Assembly (NCBI GenBank): GCA_035296965.1
Contig: DATGZX010000028.1
Coordinates: 1-26,395, forward strand
From: DATGZX01 sp035296965
Lineage (GTDB): Bacteria > Planctomycetota > Planctomycetia > Gemmatales > Gemmataceae
Length of the DNA: 26,395 nt
Reading direction: 5' to 3'
Made by a program: the position numbers and the translations under genes. The notes beneath the pieces are model-generated. The model was given only the letters and a program-made list of their open reading frames with translations. It did not search any database and was not told the origin of the DNA. Shown here piece by piece: positions 23,310-26,395 of the stretch (positions within the stretch are counted from its first letter, which is position 1; each line of letters begins with the position of its first letter).

Positions 23310-25478
23310 TTAACGCACGTAAATGAATTCGTCCAGATTAAACAACAGCCAGGCGAAGCTTTTCAACCTGGCCGGGTTCTCTTCAAGGTAAGCCAGCGCG
23401 TGAGCCATTTCCGAGGGCGACGGCTGGCGCGCCAGGGTGATGCGATAGCCCAGATCCACCGCATGCGCGAGATCTCCTCCGGACTCTTTCTTGAGGCGCT
23501 CCGCGAGTTGCCCGCAGGCTTGTTCAATGGCGTCGCTATTCATCATGAACAGGGCTTGCGGCGCCGTGACCGTCTGCGTTCGGAGGGGACAAGAGGCTCG
23601 ACCGTCGTCCACGTCGAAGGCCTGCAGGAATTGGGGAGTGACATCGCGTTGGCTCGAATAGCCACGCACCATGTAGGCGGCGCGACGCATCTTGTGACTC
23701 TGGGCAGGAACAGCTCGCCGAGACCGGCTCTGATCTTTTCCCCGTCGAGCGCCGATGTCGAAGGAAGGGCCGCCCACGGAGGCATCCAGCGCTTGGGCCG
23801 CGCTGAAGATCGAATCCCAAACAGGCTCAGCTTCGAGCCGTTGCAGGCGAAAGTGCCAAAGATAGGCGTTGCTCGGATCGGCCTTCAAATTAGACTTTGC
23901 CACTACAGGATCGAAGCTTGATGCCAACTTGTATGCATCCGACGTGACCATGAGCCGGTGCATCTGCTTCATGCTGAAGTTGCGCTCGACAAACTCGGCT
24001 GCCAGCCAGTCAAGTAGTTGCCGCTGTTCCGGCTTACCTCCCAAGTTGCCAAAATCGTTGGGCGTCTTGTGCAATCCTTCGTCGAAGTGCCACTGCCACA
24101 GACGATTGACGGCTACGCGAGCGAACATGGGATTGGCGGGGGCGGTCAGCCAGTCGGAGAACGCTTTGATCCTGCCCTCGTGGAACTCGATCTTGGCAGG
24201 TGCAAAGGGCCAGCCTGGCATCACCTCGTGGTTCTTCTCGGGCCGATCGGGATCGCCGCTCGTCAAAATGTAGCTCTTCTGCGACTCCCTTTGCGGGTCA
24301 ACTTCCACCGTCCAGAAGACTGGATAAGCGGCGTCCAGGGCATCGCGTTCCACCTGATGGAGATGATCTTGCAGCCGCTGGTACTCTTGGCGCCCCGCCG
24401 CGGGCATGACCTCCATGATCTTCGCCGGATCGATACGCAGCACTGGGAAATAGTCGTCGGCGATCTTTTGCTCGCTGGCGGTGCGCTCTTGCTCCGGTTT
24501 CTGGACGAGCGCACGCACCTCGGGCGGCAAGAGTGCGACGCGGTCTTCGTACAGCTTCTTCTTGTAAGGGGCGATCAATATGCGGATCGACTCCTCTAGC
24601 GCTGCGTGCCTTTTTTCAACCTCGTCGAGGGCCCGGCCATGGGCGAACATATCCGCCGGCGTTCCCAGGGTCACCTTCTTGAGCGCGAGCGGATCAAAAA
24701 GCGCCTTCATCGCATAGAAATCGCGCTGGGTGATCGGATCGTACATGTGATCGTGACACTTGGCGCAACCGACGGTCAGTCCCATGAAAGCGGTGGAAAC
24801 CGTTTCAGCAGCAGCGATGGACAGCTCTTTGGGATGCATGGGATCGCCGCTAACGTGACCACGTGCAAGCAAGCCCCGTGCGTACATGTCTTCTGGACGG
24901 GGTTCCAGACGTTCCCGTGTACCAAGAGGTGAGACTTTTATACGCGCCGTCGATCGATACCCCGTCAATTGGGCACGCACGAACTGGTCGTAGGGAAGAT
25001 CCTGATTCAGGGCGTTGATAACCCAATCACGCCAGAGATAAATCCCCGGCTCGGCTGTCATGCTCTCGTCGACATCGGCGTAGCGGAGAACGTCGAGCCA
25101 ATGTCGAGCGTAGCGGACACCGTGCTGAGCGTCGGCAAGAAGCTGGTCGACGACCTTTTCGTAGGCATCGGGAGAGGAATCTTGGAGAAAGGCGTCTTGT
25201 TCGGCAGGTGTAGGTGGTATTCCCAGAAGGTCGAGATAGACCCGCCGCAGGAGCGTCCGTTTGTCTGCGCGAGCGACCGGTTGCAAACCTCTTGCCTTGT
25301 AACCGGCCGCGATGAACGCATCGATGGGGTTGGGCGACCGCGTCGTCCCTGCCGGGATCGCGGGGCGGACAAGCGGTTGGAGGACCCATAGGGTCTCTTG
25401 CTTTCCCTTGGTCTCGGCCAGTGCCGGAGAGGAGATCAAAACAGGCAGCAACCACGCCAAGCGGAAGGTTATTGACAC
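23310..25478 (-). CDS. DUF1549/DUF1553 (PSCyt2-PSD1 type) exported protein
   Basis: 722 residues from GTG 25478; no clear ribosome site, so the start may be off. A signal peptide-like start (FRLAWLLPVLISSPALA) is followed by DUF1549 from about residue 50 (PIDAFIAAGYKARGLQPVAR, RRVYLDLLGIPPTPAEQDAF, HWLDVLRYADVDE). A single CxxCH at C238-A-K-C241-H242 lies within VGCAKCHDHMYDPITQRDFY, then DUF1553 from about 430 (ANPMFARVAVNRLWQWHFDE, LLDWLAAEFVERNFSMKQMH, MMNSDAI). The N-terminal cytochrome domain (PSCyt1) of many relatives is absent. These proteins are abundant in planctomycetes with unclear function; the CxxCH suggests a heme or metal site outside the cytoplasm. It is probably the first gene of the operon that continues into the four DUF1501 genes. 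Confidence 0.92.
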   Translation of the reverse strand: MSITFRLAWLLPVLISSPALAETKGKQETLWVLQPLVRPAIPAGTTRSPNPIDAFIAAGYKARGLQPVARADKRTLLRRVYLDLLGIPPTPAEQDAFLQDSSPDAYEKVVDQLLADAQHGVRYARHWLDVLRYADVDESMTAEPGIYLWRDWVINALNQDLPYDQFVRAQLTGYRSTARIKVSPLGTRERLEPRPEDMYARGLLARGHVSGDPMHPKELSIAAAETVSTAFMGLTVGCAKCHDHMYDPITQRDFYAMKALFDPLALKKVTLGTPADMFAHGRALDEVEKRHAALEESIRILIAPYKKKLYEDRVALLPPEVRALVQKPEQERTASEQKIADDYFPVLRIDPAKIMEVMPAAGRQEYQRLQDHLHQVERDALDAAYPVFWTVEVDPQRESQKSYILTSGDPDRPEKNHEVMPGWPFAPAKIEFHEGRIKAFSDWLTAPANPMFARVAVNRLWQWHFDEGLHKTPNDFGNLGGKPEQRQLLDWLAAEFVERNFSMKQMHRLMVTSDAYKLASSFDPVVAKSNLKADPSNAYLWHFRLQRLEAEPVWDSIFSAAQALDASVGGPSFDIGARRGKDQSRSRRAVPAQSHKMRRAAYMVRGYSSQRDVTPQFLQAFDVDDGRASCPLRTQTVTAPQALFMMNSDAIEQACGQLAERLKKESGGDLAHAVDLGYRITLARQPSPSEMAHALAYLEENPARLKSFAWLLFNLDEFIYVR

Positions 25479-25868
25479 TTTGGGAGCTCTCGAGGCAGGA
25501 TGAAGTAGCCAGCTTCTTCAATGGTAACCGCTAGCCAAGACCGGATCAATGCTTGGATGGGCCGCGCCCTTTCCATAGGGTTGGAGCGGAAATCGGCCGG
25601 CAACCTTACGATGGTCAATGTTGTAATAGGGGCGCACGTGGGGCCGGAGCTAGCCTGGCGATCCTCGGTTTATGGATTGCCTGTCGGCTGCAGCGCCCGG
25701 ATCAGCCGGAGTTGCTGTCTCAAGGAGGTAGCTGAGCGCTGTGGTTCAGATACCACCACGCGCGAGCGTTCATCGTCTCCCAACTTTCGCCCCAGGGATC
25801 ATCGGAAGAGGTTCCCATCCGCTGTCTTCCTCGCTGCCCGAACGACCCGGCTCAGCCGCCGGGCCGGC
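25479..25868. other. Intergenic region right of the DUF1549 operon
   Basis: About 390 bp. Open frames exist here but their translations lack family features and natural composition. It should contain the promoter of the leftward operon, though no clear box pair was seen. It holds one copy of an 18-bp repeat (25680-25697). Confidence 0.4.
25680..25697 (+). repeat. 18-bp interspersed repeat, copy A
   Basis: CCTGTCGGCTGCAGCGCC, identical to 25909-25926 and centred on a CTGCAG palindrome. Flanks differ. Confidence 0.7.
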
Positions 25869-26099
25869 CTAGTGAGACGGAAGTTTGCCAGAAACCGTTG
25901 GGGCTGGCCCTGTCGGCTGCAGCGCCTTGTTCGGCTCGACTCCGGTGGAATTCTCGGCATAAGAGACGATCTTGCGACCGCTGCGCTTCTCTTGCGCCTT
26001 CAAATCGCGGTAAATAGCTCGCAGATCGTAGTTGAAACGGGCGGCGTACGCATCGCGCGCTCTTCGGACTTCGTCAACGATCGGGTCGGACCACGTCAT
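25869..26099 (-). CDS. Small conserved planctomycete-type protein with repeat-derived tail
   Basis: 76 residues, ATG 26099 with GGAGG nine bases upstream, overlapping the previous small gene by ATGA. The first ~50 residues (MTWSDPIVDEVRRARDAYAA, then FNYDLRAIYRDLKAQEKRSG and RKIVSY) form a charged helical protein of a type I recall as common in planctomycetes and cyanobacteria. Pairing with another small gene suggests a toxin-antitoxin-like or regulatory cassette (inference). The last ~20 residues (PNKALQPTGPAP onward) come from an interspersed repeat that has removed the native stop. Confidence 0.65.
   Translation of the reverse strand: MTWSDPIVDEVRRARDAYAARFNYDLRAIYRDLKAQEKRSGRKIVSYAENSTGVEPNKALQPTGPAPTVSGKLPSH
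25909..25926 (+). repeat. 18-bp interspersed repeat, copy B
   Basis: Same 18 bases as copy A. On the - strand it encodes the ALQPTG part of the tail of the small protein. It continues into TTGTTCGGC, giving the NKALQPT phrase. Confidence 0.7.
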
Positions 26100-26219
26100 G
26101 GCTTAACCTCCATAATTTCTTCCGGGGTACAAATGATCGAGGCCTTGAACCCCTTCCGGGCGCAGATGCTTTCAATCTGAACCCGCATAGCACGTTCCGC
26201 CGCGGACCGTCACCTTCAT
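26096..26219 (-). pseudogene. Small gene, first of a two-gene cassette, apparent +1 frameshift
   Basis: From ATG 26219 the frame reads MKVTVRGGTCYA and then stops. One base on, the sequence VQIESICARKGFKASIICTP, then EEIMEVKP, runs to TGA 26098-26096. Removing one G from the GGG run near 26183-26185 would give a 40-residue protein. Without the fix, a 30-residue product could start at ATG 26188. Its stop overlaps the next start (ATGA), typical of translational coupling. Function unknown. The frameshift may be a sequencing error. Confidence 0.5.
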
Positions 26220-26262
26220 GCGTTCGGCTCGGTTCCTTTGCGGTATAAGCCTTCCCCTTAAC

Positions 26263-26277
26263 GTGGGCTTCGCCCAC
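26263..26277. other. Short perfect hairpin
   Basis: GTGGGC-TTC-GCCCAC, 6-bp arms and a 3-base loop, upstream of the small leftward cassette. There is no T tract on either side, so a terminator role is unsupported; it could be part of a leader or of a repeat. Confidence 0.35.
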
Positions 26278-26395
26278 CGCCCTGCAATGTGCGCAGTTTC
26301 CTTGCGCCCGGCAGGAGGGTGATGGGGGAGTTGATCCTCATATTGCAAGCCAGCGATGTTCTTTTCCCTGCCTGCTGGCCCGCTTGATAGAGTGA

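Noticed and set aside
22728..23921. Long + strand open frame (397 codons), and similar ones at 18680-19780, 6285-7409 and 5352-6212
   Set aside because: All run antisense to clearly recognisable - strand genes; their translations show no family motifs and mirror the high GC third positions of the true genes.
25869..25960. Integron attC site
   Set aside because: A GCCGAAC-like box exists on the - strand, but no matching pair of inner and outer boxes could be drawn and no integrase is visible.

Overview
The window looks like a chromosomal segment of a planctomycete, probably Gemmata-like (inference from gene families, not from a marker gene). It carries a run of Tat-type DUF1501 proteins with a DUF1549/DUF1553 protein, a DUF1559 pilin-like protein, a Ser/Thr kinase fused to an ABC-type ligand-binding domain, a sigma factor fused to a WD40 propeller, and an M56/BlaR1-type peptidase fused to a WD40 propeller. 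These are hallmark planctomycete families and fusions. No rRNA, tRNA, CRISPR array or intact insertion sequence was seen.

Region 1 (1-4.2 kb, + strand) is a polymorphic-toxin tail array. The 3' end of a large toxin gene enters from the left edge and ends in a CdiA-type tRNase/PD-(D/E)XK-like domain, followed by its presumed immunity gene. Next come a frameshifted deaminase-toxin relic with an intact downstream gene (presumed immunity), then an orphan HNH (WHH) nuclease tail with a SUKH (SMI1/KNR4) immunity gene. The orphan HNH tail starts with a ~270-bp, ~91% identical copy of the segment just upstream of the toxin domain of the first gene. Such an anchor would let recombination swap the toxin tip. 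A degraded phage portal fragment lies at 4.37-4.88 kb.

Region 2 (5-8.8 kb) has a membrane Ser/Thr kinase with an extracytoplasmic UrtA-like domain (-), a divergent amidohydrolase (+), a 4 x 26-bp palindromic repeat array enclosed in a 12-bp inverted repeat, and a small DUF1328 membrane protein.

Region 3 (9.1-15.2 kb) holds two convergent regulators with C-terminal seven-bladed WD40 propellers: an ECF sigma factor-WD40 (+) and BlaI / M56 peptidase-WD40 (-). A near-consensus promoter with two palindromic operators lies in front of blaI. Upstream is a DUF1559 prepilin-like gene whose 3' end is followed by a potential G-quadruplex.

Region 4 (15.4-17.4 kb) has a cysteine-rich exported protein of unknown function, a palindromic interspersed repeat and a zinc alcohol dehydrogenase.

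Region 5 (25.5 back to 17.5 kb, - strand) is a five-gene tandem set: DUF1549/DUF1553 followed by four different DUF1501 proteins, all exported. The right end has a small two-gene cassette on the - strand, the first gene frameshifted, the second ending in an interspersed-repeat read-through tail.
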